NCBI RefSeq assembly: GCF_037975245.1
Contig: NC_092564.1
Span: 9,519,984 to 9,583,983 of the forward strand
From: Apostichopus japonicus
Taxonomy: Eukaryota > Echinodermata > Holothuroidea > Aspidochirotida > Stichopodidae
Length of the DNA: 64,000 bases
Direction of reading: 5' to 3'
The notes beneath the pieces are model-generated. The model made no database searches, had not been told where the DNA came from, and was given only the letters and a program-made list of their open reading frames with translations. Positions 1-12,906 of this stretch are shown here, one piece after another (position 1 is the first letter of the stretch; each line of letters starts with the position of its first letter). The position numbers and the translations under genes were made by a program.

Positions 1-3000
1 TAAGGGTTATAGGTCTTACATGAAGTTATACTCTCATCAAGTCATTTCAAAATGATAGCTAAGAAGTTGACTTGTTGTCGCTAACGTTGGTATATGTTCT
101 TCTTTGGTTGTCGACAAGTTAATCAAAGGTTAAAACAAAAGAGAGAGTTACAACAATCTGCTCTAAAACTTTTCGAATTTCTTTCACAAGCAGTTCCAAT
201 GGGTGTCAATATATAGTGACTTTCTTATAGGTCGCTGCTCTTTTTCTTGTTCCTCTATAACTCGATATAATCGGAGATAGTCAGCGAACAGAAGGAAATT
301 GAGATCATCTTAACCAAAGCGTGTTTCCTTGCGAATCGAGTTGCAACCACCTTAACTGTCTCTGATTTCCTTCTGGGTAGATCGATAAGAAGAACCTCAA
401 GGATTCTCAGTTCACATAGCACATCAATGACTGACATTGGCCTCAATTCACACATGATCCATGTCAACAGAAGATGATGATTGGTTGTCAAATCCATCAC
501 GGTATGTCAAGTTAACATTTCCTCCGTGAATTACAGGATTATGATATAGTCAATCAAAACTATATCCATTCACACATTACTCCGTTGATTACGCATTATT
601 GATTACTACAAGATTAGGGGTCACATCTACCTTAACGGTATTAAAACAGGTACCAATTAAAGATCAACCTCAGATAAGATGAACATCACCAAAATGAAAC
701 CAAAGAAAGTTTGAGATCGGTTCAACGAAACTTACAAGTGGTGTGTTACACTTTTTAACACAAAGTCAATGAACGTAATCAACTAAGGAAATAATTTACC
801 AAGAAGCTTAGGTTCTCTAGCCTACTGTACACTATATATGCCCCGGAGGATGATATCATATTTTTTTTTTTAGTGGGATACTTCTTGTCAACCTATGTTA
901 GATTAATGCGTGATAACATTATTGCATCTGTTGATCTTTCAGTGAACAGAATGTATATATATTTGTATCCAGGCTCTTCGTTACTACTCAGATAATACCT
1001 GCATGTGGTTCAAGTTATACATCGACAACGTTGTTTTTCGAATATCACAGTAAGATGGATCCATAACTGATTTTACGTATAGCATGTACGCCAAACGATG
1101 CTTCTATTCGTCATGAGCACCCTCCCAGATTGTAATCAAATGAAATAATTGGAACTTTAAGATCATATTTATTTGAAACTTGAACCTTTGACACATATTC
1201 AAACAGCAGGTGCAGCAAAACAATAGATCAAACTTCAGAAATACAAACTAAAGTGTAAAATCGACGAACGATCAACAACTCGTACACGCATTTTTTCAAT
1301 TCGAAGTTGAGAGACACTTGTTGACACTTGTCTCTCCAAATAAAGTTGTGATGCTGTGTTATGTTGAACAAGCCAGAGCTTATTGGAATAGACGCTACAA
1401 TTGATTTCTAGTTTGCTTATAGGTTTAATATAGACCTACCTATACATACCAGACGATAACCCCACGATAATTATTTGAAAGACGTTTTAGTGATGTAAAA
1501 GAAAGTAAATAGTATTGTTGATATTGACCCAGTTTTTTTAAAGAGATATAAAAACTATAACGTATAAAACTACCTATAGTTGAATCCATTCAACTAGTCT
1601 GACATCGTATATGGACAGGCAGGTCTTTCACGAAAAGGGAACAAAATACTAATACAGAAATTATTCAGTGTTGAAATGCTTTTGAATTCTTCTATTGGGT
1701 CAATTGACGTGAATTCCTTTTCAAGTTTACCGCACATTGTTGTAGTATCAGATTTCTACCATGCGAACCTCACAGTTGAATTGAGGTATGTTGTATAAAG
1801 TCTTCGATCAAAATATACCTATCAAATCAGAACAAAATGCATGAAAGTGCCACAAGAACAGGACGGTTTTCAAATTCCCAGGTTAATAAATAAATCTCTA
1901 TATAGAGACAAGTAGCCCTAATTGGAAAATAATTTCCGACTTACGAAAAATATTCTGTTCGCTCTAAATCGTCTTTATAACTAAAACTAAAGAAAGAGAA
2001 GCACGAGTTTACGTGGTTTTATTTATTGGTTATTGTAAAGAACTAATCCCTGCAGTAGACATTGCTACACACAGTTCTTAACGCTTGTAGTAATGCAGAA
2101 CGGTAAACCATGGCACAGAGATAATTGACTGTTGCGAAATACAAAGGACAAACAGTCTGTATTCAAATAGTCTAAACCGCAACCCTTTAGGCTTTTGCAT
2201 ACACAGTTAAATGGTTTCTGATCGGATTCGATGAAATGCGGCTATCACTTCCGAATTTCATAAATTCCAAAGGGCATGGACAAAATCAGGCTGTTTTATA
2301 GCAGTCTTTCGAGGCGTAAAATGTTGATTCAAATTGTAATAAATGGTTGAGAAAGATAAATGAAATAAAGTCGTATAAAGAAGAGCCATTGGGGGGCTGC
2401 GCTGCTGACGTTTCTAAGTTTCTCAAGTTACCCGTTATGCCATTAATCCAAACATTTATGATAATGTGGTATTATTTCTGGCAAACTAAAAATGACCGGT
2501 CTTACCTCATCCTTCCCGCCAAGGAATGAACCTTGGGGTAAACCACCATGGTACAGGTGAACTCCATCCAGCCTTTACCTATACGCACTCTACAATCTTA
2601 CAGTATACGAGGGGATAGGAAGCACCTTATCATTAAATGAAATCAATGATTGCCCATTACGACGATAATGATGTCATCAGGTGTACACAGGGCTTCCTCA
2701 AGGGCCAATTTGTGTCGGGATAATGGGTTTTTAAAATCAACCTTGGGTGAATACTTTGATTTTAACCTTTGACCCGTGTTTGTATATGAAAGATGGTAAA
2801 TTATATGCGCATGATGGCCATACGCAATACAGTGTGAATTTAAATGAGTGCTATAAAAGTTTTTTCTTGTCCCTTTGACGGAGTTAACATATGAATTAGA
2901 GCTTATCACACATGCAGGAAAGGTGAAGGATTTTGATATTTGTCAAATTAACACTTGAATCGTTTTTATGGAGCACGAAATGATGCTATTGTCAATTAAT

Positions 3001-3204
3001 TATATAATTGTATGCCTTCGGCCTCTATAGCGTTGATACTCACCAGTGTGTCTACATGTATACAAGCAACGAAGCAATAAAGGATCCTATACTGTGTGTT
3101 CATCATTTGAACTTAATTTATATCAACAATGACATTAAATATGTGTGTGTGTGCTACCGATCTTATTTGTGGATATAAAAATTATTCACCAAATTGTATA
3201 CAAT
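1..3204. other. No feature recognised
   Basis: AT-rich DNA with no long repeat, no RNA gene and no convincing exon. If the NtA gene is long, this could be intron; that cannot be tested from here. Confidence 0.5.
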
Positions 3205-3510
3205 ACCACATTACGAATGTTGCGACAAGTTCTTAACAACATTGTACCCAAAGGACATGGTCAATGATAATGTATAGGTATTGGCCTATACTCTATAATG
3301 GCAATTCTGCTTCTCATGTACCACATTACGAATGTTGCGACAAGTTCTTAACAACATTGTACCCAAAGGACATGATCAATGATAATGTATAGGTATTGGC
3401 CTATACTCTATAATGGCAATTCTGCTTCTCATGTACCACATTACGAATGTTGCGACAAGTTCTTACCGACATTGTACCCAAAGGACATGACCAAAGCTAA
3501 TGTAGGTATA
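3205..3510. repeat. 115-bp tandem repeat, about 2.7 copies
   Basis: The unit starts ACCACATTACGAATGTTGCG at 3205, 3320 and 3435. Copies 1 and 2 are nearly identical, the third diverges and ends near 3510. Non-coding. Confidence 0.95.
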
Positions 3511-3850
3511 TAGGCCTATTGGGTGTTATTGCTTCACAGGCATTCAGTGTACTGTGTGATATTACATGATGAAGTGGATTAATACGCATTCAAGGCCATA
3601 CCTTTAAATACAAGATCATAATTGCACAGTTCGATCTACATATTTATATTAGGCCTAAGTTCATGTACAAGTATAGACCTACACTATATCGTATGTCTTC
3701 TTCAAGACATGGTCTATTGTATCTTCTGTCCCAAGCTTGTTATTTTAACCTCCACGAATTCTTACCAACAATCTGAGGTGTAAGATTGATATGAACGTTT
3801 GAAAACATGATAATTTAAAGGAGAAGGTTACATTATTGGGGGGGGGGGAC

Positions 3851-4970
3851 CAGGGGCGTAGCGAAGGGGTTTTTGTTGAGGGGTGTGGAGAATTTGATTT
3901 GCCGACGGATCTGGAAGTGGTGACTGAAATGGGGGAGGGGTCTAAGGGGAGGTGGTTTCCCCCTCCCCTTTGGAAAATTTTTAGTTTCGAAACGTCCTTA
4001 GATGCAATCTGGTGTATATTTTAAGTCAAATTTGATTTGCCGACGGATCTGGAAGTGGTGACTGAAATGGGGGAGGGGTCTAAGGGGAGGGGGTGTCCCC
4101 CTCCCCTTTGGAAAATTTTTAGTTTCGAAACGTCCTTAGATGCAATCTGTTGTATATTTTAAGTCAAATTTGATTTGCCGAAATTTTGACTGAAATGGGG
4201 GAGGGGTCTAAGGGGAGGGGGTGTCCCCCTCCCCTTTGGAAAATTTTTAGTTTCGAAACGTCCTTAGATGCAATCTGGTGTATATTTTAAGTCAAATTTG
4301 ATTTGCCGACGGATCTGGAAGTGGTGACTGAAATGGGGGTGTCCCCCTCCCCTTTGGAAAATTTTTAGTTTCGAAACGTCCTTAGATGCAATCTGGTGTA
4401 TATTTTAAGTCAAATTTGATTTGCCGACGGATCTGGAAGTGGTGACTGAAATGGGGGAGGGGTCTAATTTTTAGTTCTGAAACGTCCTTAGATGCAATCT
4501 GATGTATATTTTAAGTCAAATTTGATTTGCCGACGAATCTGGAGGTGGTGACTGAAATGGGGGAGTGGTCTAAGGGGAGGGAGTGTCCCCCTCCCCTTTG
4601 GAAAATTTTTAGTTTTGAAACGTCCTTAGATGCAATCTGGTGCATATTTTAAGTCAAATTTGATTTGCCGACGGATCTGGAAGTGGTGACTGAAATGGGG
4701 GAGGGGTCTAAGGGTAGGGGGTCTACCCCTCCCCTTTGGAAAAATTAGTTTGAACGTCCTTAGATGCAATCTGGTGCATATTTTAAGTCAAATTTGGCAC
4801 GGAAGAAGCTCCCGTTCTCCTTTTTCTATTCAGCTTTCCTTCTTTCTTCCCCTTCCGCTCTCTTCACCTTTTCTCCTTTTGCCGAGAGACCCAAAATTTG
4901 CCGACAGCGACCAAATTATTGGGGGGGGGGGGGTGTGACACCCCCCACACCCCCGCTCGCTACGCCCCTG
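3851..4970 (+). mobile_element. hAT-type non-autonomous element with expanded internal minisatellite
   Basis: Perfect 14-bp inverted ends (CAGGGGCGTAGCGA at 3851, TCGCTACGCCCCTG ending at 4970). 8-bp duplication GGGGGGAC at 3843-3850 and 4971-4978; this is low-complexity, so weaker alone. 1,120 bp. The interior is a 7-copy tandem repeat and a T/C-rich tail that also occurs, reverse-complemented, in the element at 29851-30350. Confidence 0.88.
3893..4799. repeat. Internal minisatellite, about 7 units of 106-138 bp
   Basis: Units begin with TTTGATTTGCC at 3893, 4031, 4169, 4297, 4415, 4521, 4659 and a partial one at 4793. Each includes a G-rich/C-rich inverted pair around GGGGAGG..CCTCCCC and the stretch CGAAACGTCCTTAGATGCAA. 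Length differences come from small internal deletions. Confidence 0.95.
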
Positions 4971-5593
4971 GGGGGGACATATATACCAACTTGAACAGGT
5001 ACAAATATTCAAATGATAACGCGGTCTCTTATATATGCAACTTGGAACAGACGCATGCATTATTTCTTTTAGATCAACGATATAATCTAAATGTCAGGTT
5101 AAACAACTGAGGCTCTGTGTCAGATTTTATTACTAATAAAAAACAAATTCTCAAAATTGAGGTTAAAGCAAACATAACACATCGGTGATATACCGATAGG
5201 TTTACTGCAACGATCTTGGTATTTCTCACCCACACAAAGGGACCAAATAATCAAATAGCTAATAAACGTGTGAATTTGATGCTTACTGGCCGGCAAACTA
5301 ACTGAGAAGTGTAAACATATTAGGCGAATTATACAATGCTCACCTTTGCGTGTGCAAAGTGAAAAGTTTTAATTGTAGCTATCACACGCACGAGACAGCT
5401 ATAGTGCCTCATTTAACTTCTTAATGAGTATTTTTTATTATTTTTTACGAATGTGACTATGCACAGAAAAATACATTAATTGTACAGACCACTTCGGAGC
5501 ACTACAATTCTATATGCAAAGATAGATCACGGAAGGTTTACCCTGAGTAATACTTCCATGGAGAAATTCGAGAGACAAGGAGAGATTTGTGAG

Positions 5594-5678
5594 TTCATTT
5601 TTGAATTTGATTCATTTTTGAATTTGATTCATTTTTGAATTTGATTCATTTTTGAATTTGATTCATTTTTGAATTTCA
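5594..5678. repeat. 17-bp tandem repeat, 5 copies
   Basis: TTCATTTTTGAATTTGA repeated head to tail with almost no divergence. Confidence 0.95.
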
Positions 5679-7226
5679 TATTTTTTTTTCAAATTTAATT
5701 TGATGATATTTTGCTTTATATTTAAGTCTTTGACACTAAAGACATTCACCTGTGGTCCCTCTACATATAGAAAATCCAGTCTCGAGACAAGAGTAACTTT
5801 CAAAAAGCCATATAAACGTCGAGGGTACAGCATGTATCATAAACCAACAATTTCACACCACCCGTCACACCCACATTCATTTCAAAAGTTAAATAGAGTA
5901 TACAAATCGTTCGTAGAATCAATTAATTGCATACAAATTCGTTAATCCATGCCCGGCGTTATAATTACTATAGCGGTCTTCAATCAATTACTGTACCAAT
6001 ACACTTGTAAATGACGTTTCCTTTCAAGGACTTATAACGTATATCAAGTTGAAATAGCTAACCTTGACATATCTTTTGTTTAGATTTGAAATAAAGATTT
6101 GTTTGAAATAACAATTTTATAATCATGAAGGTGGCATTCACATAGTACAAAAGACGCTATCTATCCAGCTGTTTTTGAGGTGAGGAATAAGGAGTAGTGT
6201 TAACTGCCGTATAAAAGCGTCTGTGTCGGTTAGTGTTTCAAATACAAGCTGTAAGACACACTACATAGATAGGACCGGCGCGTATACTGTTCCAGTATCC
6301 AACTTTACAGACGCACATATTGACATAGCCTATCGAAACATGTTTACTGAAAATATTGAAAATCGGATCGAATTTTATAATTACTCACTAATTAACCTTT
6401 ATTTGTTGAAATCATTCACGAGGGTGTTCTAGTTTGATTAAATTTCTTCATTCTTACTTAAAAAGGACACTGCGTAGGTTTGCTAAAATTGGCCATCAAA
6501 CGCAAAGAGCTGATTTCACAATAACAATTTTGTAGTTACAAACAATAATATCGGTTATTGATTGCTTCATTACAACAAAACATGAAATAATTACCGTTTG
6601 GTAAGAGGCGTTACTTTCCAGATAACTAAGTTGCCTAACACTTAGTCCCAATGCCTCTATGACGAGCATAGGCTACATCTATAATATACATGGAAACTTA
6701 AGTTGTCTACTTCATGATGTTGTTGTGCCAATTAAGCACCACACTTTGTCGAATAACTTTTGAGATTAAAACTCCAACAAAGTAACTTTGTAATTATATA
6801 TAGTGTATTTCCTTTTATCCGCGATGTTCCATTCGAAGTTGTATGAATGTTTTTTTTATCTACGAGACACTTGCGGTATGTACCGTGTGCTTTAAGGAAC
6901 ATCTTCCATCCACACGGAAACATTTCCGCCTACTCAGCACTTTAATGGAGGATGTTGTATAATGGGATAATTCAACATATACATATTTTCTCCACCTTAT
7001 AGTTGAATATTTGCAGGTCGGAGTCATAACATTCGAGTCATAACATTAACTTTATTTGAATGGTAACGTGGTAGTATTTATACTTTCAATCAAGTATAAG
7101 GACCACAAGCTTCGAAAAGTTTGGATTTCTATATTACTTCTGTTATATATAGGCCAACACGATATCAATTGCCCCTAATCCGTTTGGAATGAATTACGCT
7201 TTTGTGGTACACAAACTATTGTGCAT

Positions 7227-7345
7227 AAATACGACATCCGATATCGATCTTTCGGTATTGAAAACCGTTACATAGCCCAGTAATGCCGATATCGGTCTTC
7301 CGGTACTTAAGCCGTTACAAACCTTATTGTAGCCTAGTAATGCCG
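7227..7345. repeat. Imperfect tandem repeat with CCGATATCGG palindrome
   Basis: Three diverged units of about 60 bp share GCCGATATCGG, a (T)TTCCGGTA segment and GCCGTTACA. Each is centred on the palindrome GATATC. Confidence 0.75.
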
Positions 7346-7880
7346 ATATCGGTATGTAGCTCTAGCCATTTTCTGGATTACATTGGGTTTTAGAAAGTGT
7401 TTGCTTTTGTATATATACGAACATATTCCCACGCTGTATCACGATTTCTTTGATTCAAACTCTTATCTATATGTCACACAACAAACAAACAGTATGAAAG
7501 TTATTCATAATTTATTCATTAAAGTTATGCGCATAAACTTTAAATAATTAATCTGACGATACTTATCAATTTCCTGTAGAATATTCTCGGGAATAAAAAA
7601 ACGTCACTCATAACGAATACTTTGATGTATTTAAACTTGCTGTCGGCATGAGTGCTTGCAATTTCATCTACATCTCAAGTGGTTTACCACCAAATAAAGT
7701 AAACGACATTTTATTGCGGAACATTCCCGCCGTCTTCTTCTACAGACGAACACGTCACAGTTTAACAGGATTAAAGTGAAGCCAAGCCGGCGGGTAACAC
7801 ATCAGACATGAACAGAGATGGAAGTCTAGGCTGGTAATCAAGACACAATTGCCACAGGGTTGGTATACGTTTGATGAGGC

Positions 7881-8143
7881 TTAAAGGGATATTCCCCTGG
7901 CAGACATTGTGACACTTATATTAAAGCGGACGATATTTCGCACTGTTAATTCGATATCTTGTTTCTAACTCGGGATATGGTTGCTTGAATATAACCTAGT
8001 TTGATTGGCTAATCCATCCCCAGTTGGATCACAGTGAGGTGCAGGGTCGCTGGGGTCACCACGGTAGGTGTTCACAGCAAAACATTTTCGCCAATACAAA
8101 ATGATAGATGCCCCGAACTTCATACACCGAAATATCCCTTTAA
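7881..8143. mobile_element. Short MITE-like element with TTAA ends
   Basis: Perfect 13-bp inverted ends, TTAAAGGGATATT at 7881 and AATATCCCTTTAA ending at 8143; 263 bp. The ends begin with TTAA, so the target duplication could be TTAA (piggyBac-type) or TA. No coding capacity. Confidence 0.7.
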
Positions 8144-9710
8144 TCCTTTTAAGATTTCATAAACTGATTAGATTGATGGAAAAGAGACTATATAGAAGAC
8201 AACACTTTTTTTTTACATAAGAAAATACACACTTTGGTATAGTACACTGCATGGTAATATATGGACATGTCATAACTGAATGTCTCTATACGGAGGAGGA
8301 CTGGGACAACACAATAAGGAACGGAATGGCAGCCTGAGAACGAAAGATAATCACAGAGAAATACCATTTAAACAGCAAAGAATAGCGGTTTGAGAGGGGG
8401 AAAAAGAAGGAAAAAATGGATATACACAAATTTGTTGCAGTATATTGACAATCAGTTTCGTTCGAAGATACAGTATACTTATACTACATAACAAAACAGT
8501 GATAACAAGAGTACCTCTAAACCACATCCATTTACCGATGACCTCTTAAAATTACTCTCGACAATGAGTCTTGACATCTACTGAATATTTGCTTCCTTCA
8601 CCTGTTAGTTCCTGACCCTGCAGGCAACTGAGTCAACCTTCTATATGTGGACCACGGGAGACTAAGATTCATACCATTTCCAATTAATCTTCTCCGCGTA
8701 ATCTTAAAATTAAAACCATACGTGTTTTATTTTTATTTTTATGTATACATTGCACTCATTTTGACCTCAATCAGGATAAATTAGCATCTTATGTATATGT
8801 ATATGTATATACATACCGACATCATGAATACATGATTGAGTTGGCTGTGGTAGACGACGAGACGAGGGCAGGAATAACAAAATGATACTTAAATATAGAC
8901 ACATAACGTTTATCGGATATCCTGAAACATGTGAAATATTTCCAGGTAGCAAGAAAGTTCAAGACACACCTTCCTTCATTTCAATTCCGACAAGTTGTTT
9001 AATCGTTTCTTGAAGGTTGATATCGATAAAAGGTTAGATATAGAAACAAATTTCGATTTGTTTTCCATATTTGTATGTCTTAAAGCAACTATAGTTTGTG
9101 TTGAATAGACAAGGTTACTCAACCTGTTATTGGATACAAATTTGAAATCACGGATCAAAGTATGACAACTAACTAGATGTGTTTCACAAAGAAAGAGAGT
9201 GTTGAACAGTGAGTATGTTAATCGATTGAATTACTAATCTCGACATTTCGATATCTTTGTTTCATATTATAGAAGAATCATGATTCCTCAAGCTTATGCG
9301 GCAAGCTGATTGGTATAAGCGTTTAAATGCGCAAAAGCTGTTACTGAACAGGCTCCTTTAAATGAGCAGTGGAGTATAGTGCCAGGTGGGACACCAACAT
9401 GGTTTAGAATAAACAGATGTTTTGATGAGCAATAACCATGCAGGTGTTACCCTGCAGGTGTAAAAATATGTTTCGAAAATGAAAAGTTTAAAAACATAAA
9501 GAAAGGAAGAAGGCTGCTGACTCCAATCTTAAATTCAGTTTTCATATTTTTAATAAAACTAATGCTGCATCTACTTTGACTGATGTTCAATTTATGAGAC
9601 ATAAATAGTTATGTAGCGTATTAAATATCACACATAGCCTAAATAGTATATGTAATGTATTAAAGCTTTGGTAACAGTATTTCAATGATTGTATATGACA
9701 TGCGTCTCTC

Positions 9711-10057
9711 GTGGCTATTTTGAGCCATAATATCTGATAGTATAATTGATGCCTTGCCGGCATCCTGAATCAAGTTCGTGTACAACACGTACACCAGTTT
9801 AATACAATAAATGCATTCAGAGGACATTACCAAAACTTGTCAATTACAACATAACACATTTCCGTGCATCACAACGTGGTTATTTTGAGCCATAATATCT
9901 TATAGTATAATTGACTATGACAATGCCTTGCCGGCATCCTGAATCAAGTTCGTGTACAACACGTACACCAATTTAATACAATAAATGCATTCAGAAGAAG
10001 TTAGACATTACCAAAACATGTCAATAACAACTTAACACATTTCCGTGCATCACAACG
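9711..10057. repeat. Tandem duplication of about 165-182 bp
   Basis: GTGGCTATTTTGAGCCATAA at 9711 and its near copy at 9876 start two copies. Each ends in TTTCCGTGCATCACAACGT. The second copy carries two short insertions. Confidence 0.9.
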
Positions 10058-12796
10058 TACCGAGGAACAATAACAAACTCATTAGCTCATATCTGACAGT
10101 TCCACGTTTTATGTACTCATGTCAGTTGTACACTGTCATTATGTTATTTTGAGATAGATTCACTTCAAAGTTAGCAAACTTAACAAACTGTAGATTGTAA
10201 ACTAAATATGCTCCCCTTGTCGTCTGACGTGGTTTATATCCAAATTCGAAGAATAGAGAAAATTTGATTTTGCGTTATGAAAGCATCGACTTTTGTCTTT
10301 GGCATTGAAAATCATCTTCATAAGATATGATAAGATAACGAAAAACGATGTCATAAGAATCCGACGACACATATGCAGATAAACATTTGTGGTTTTGAAC
10401 TACAGAGCTTCATGCCATAACGGCAGACTGCGATGACTCATGACTCAAACTTCAACGCACCACGTGATAAATATAATCTCCATGACTCCTTGGCGGGAAA
10501 TGCTCCCTATGCTTGTAGACAATATTTATACCGGTCCATTACATACAGAGTACCACAAGACGCTGTCTTACTTTCGTATGAAAAACAATAACCCAATCAA
10601 AAACTGTATCATATCCTACCGTAGTTTATTGACTGAGAAAAATAAGCCTAATTCAGTTTGTAGAGGGCTGTCAACCACACAAGCCGAGATTTCATCAAGG
10701 CGGGTTATTGGGTCGCTATTGTTACAGGTTGCTTTATGGAGGGTTAAACGAAACTGCAAACAATTTAGGTGTCACTAAGTAAACATGTTCACCTTGTGAT
10801 GGAAGATGTTGACAGTAAATGAAGTACATGCTTCAAGTGGCAGCCAGTCAAAGCTAAAGATTTTAAACACACAGGTAAATCTAAAGAAGACTTAAGGTTA
10901 CCAAACAGATGTAACAGTTGTTACTACAATATATATATATACACTGTATCTATTGTAATAATGACATGTAAAGGTCGCAGGTAAGCCTTACATAGGTGTG
11001 TATATAGATTGATAAAGATACTAATCCATCATAAACCCTAGCGACCCTAGAGACGAGACTCTTCTTAGTATATGGCTAGCTCTATGAAGGTCAATGTGGA
11101 CTATATATAACAACATCTATAATCAAATTATGCAGGATTTATATAAGACTGCGGTTCTTTTTGACAAAATTCTATCTATAGCAGAATGTCTAACGTATAA
11201 CTACTAATTGCATGTCGTGTATACTATTCATATTTCATTTACACAATTTGCCTGAAGGAAGAGGGGTTTAGTGATAGCAATTAGTCATATAGGTGTGAGA
11301 TATAAACTCTAGTCTGAGATAAATAGAAAACAATGCGAAGACTCGAGATTCTGGAAGTCAACTGTTAAATCTGACTGTTTATATTGTTTACATCGTAGCT
11401 GTCAACCAAACCTCCTTTCAATACGTCCAAAGAGTAAAGTATACTATATACAGTATATGCTTGGATATACAGACAGGCCTAACTACAATATTTTCCAATC
11501 GTTACAGAGCTAGGGCAACCTTAACCTACATGTACCAATGTTATCGCTGTTAAGAGACTGTGGGCAGCTGTCTCTTATTCATTTATCCTGTACTGTACAG
11601 GTTAGGCCGGTGACACCACTTACAGACCACCGCAGTAGTCCCACGAGTAGGTTGATGGACCAATGGTCGTCCGACATACAGCAGCAACAGCGGACACCAA
11701 GTTGTATCCTCACAATGAATACTTTGAATGCTCATCACAGACTATAGTAACCTTACGAACGAGACGGTGACCCAGCGTGGCTCCATGACCATGTAATCGC
11801 TCAGGTCAAAGGTTATAACCTATTCTATTCGTGGGGTATTGTATATACCATGTCAAAAGACTTACGTACCGTTTGTAAATATTTGATCACGGGGAGCGCT
11901 TCCCAGAGGTGGTTCTTCCTAGCCATGTCGGGTGTTTATTGACGGATGGAAATATGATAAGTATACTGTTCGTTCATATATGTATCGAGCGTGAAATGGA
12001 AGATGTAAACATTAGAGTTCTGTTATTGACATAAAGAATTCCTCTACCAAAGCTGCTGATAAAAGTCTGTTTGACTTCTCCCTCAAGGAACGCCAATTAG
12101 GCAAACGAATACGACCACAATCAAGCTGTACATGAAGCGAAACAATTACAAGCATCACCTAAACAGACTATGTTAACGTTCGTAATGCACAAAGTCATTA
12201 TCTTTCAAAACATGAAATATGGTACACTTTAATGATGCCAAGCCGCTCCCCCACCCCTCCCCGTCTCATCGAACTCTTTGAGTATCAAGCAAATTAGTGA
12301 TTACAAGACTACAATGTTTCAAACCGTTATATCTGTATAAACCGTATATAATACAATCTAGTTTGTTTACCAGGTCAACAAGCACCGTTATATAATGGTA
12401 GTTAGCATTCAAAGCGGTGTACATCTAAAGGTTGTCAAGAATCACGTTTGTTTAACGAGGTAATACAGTAGACTTGCTGTAAATGCCAGATAAAAGTGAA
12501 GCTTTTGACTCAATATCCAGAACCGATTGTCCCCACGCGTGCAATATATTTACCTAATATTGGACGTCGATGGGTTCATGATGATGTATTGAAAATGGAT
12601 TATTCGAAATCTCATTACCACATTAAACATCATATTGTTGATGACAAACAGACGCATTACTAGAATGTAAGGTTTGTATGGGATTCAGGAAGTTGAACAA
12701 GCTAATAGTGTGTATGGTACTTCTATCTATCCCTGTAGCAGGAAAGAATGACAGTAATCATTGTAGTTTGTACTGCAGTGTACTATGATTTGGCGG

Positions 12797-12906
<110 letters not shown>

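Noticed and set aside
10440-10778. 112-codon plus-strand open frame
   Set aside because: Composition is typical of random AT-rich DNA, there is no domain or signal, and the start context is two tandem ATGACTCA words.
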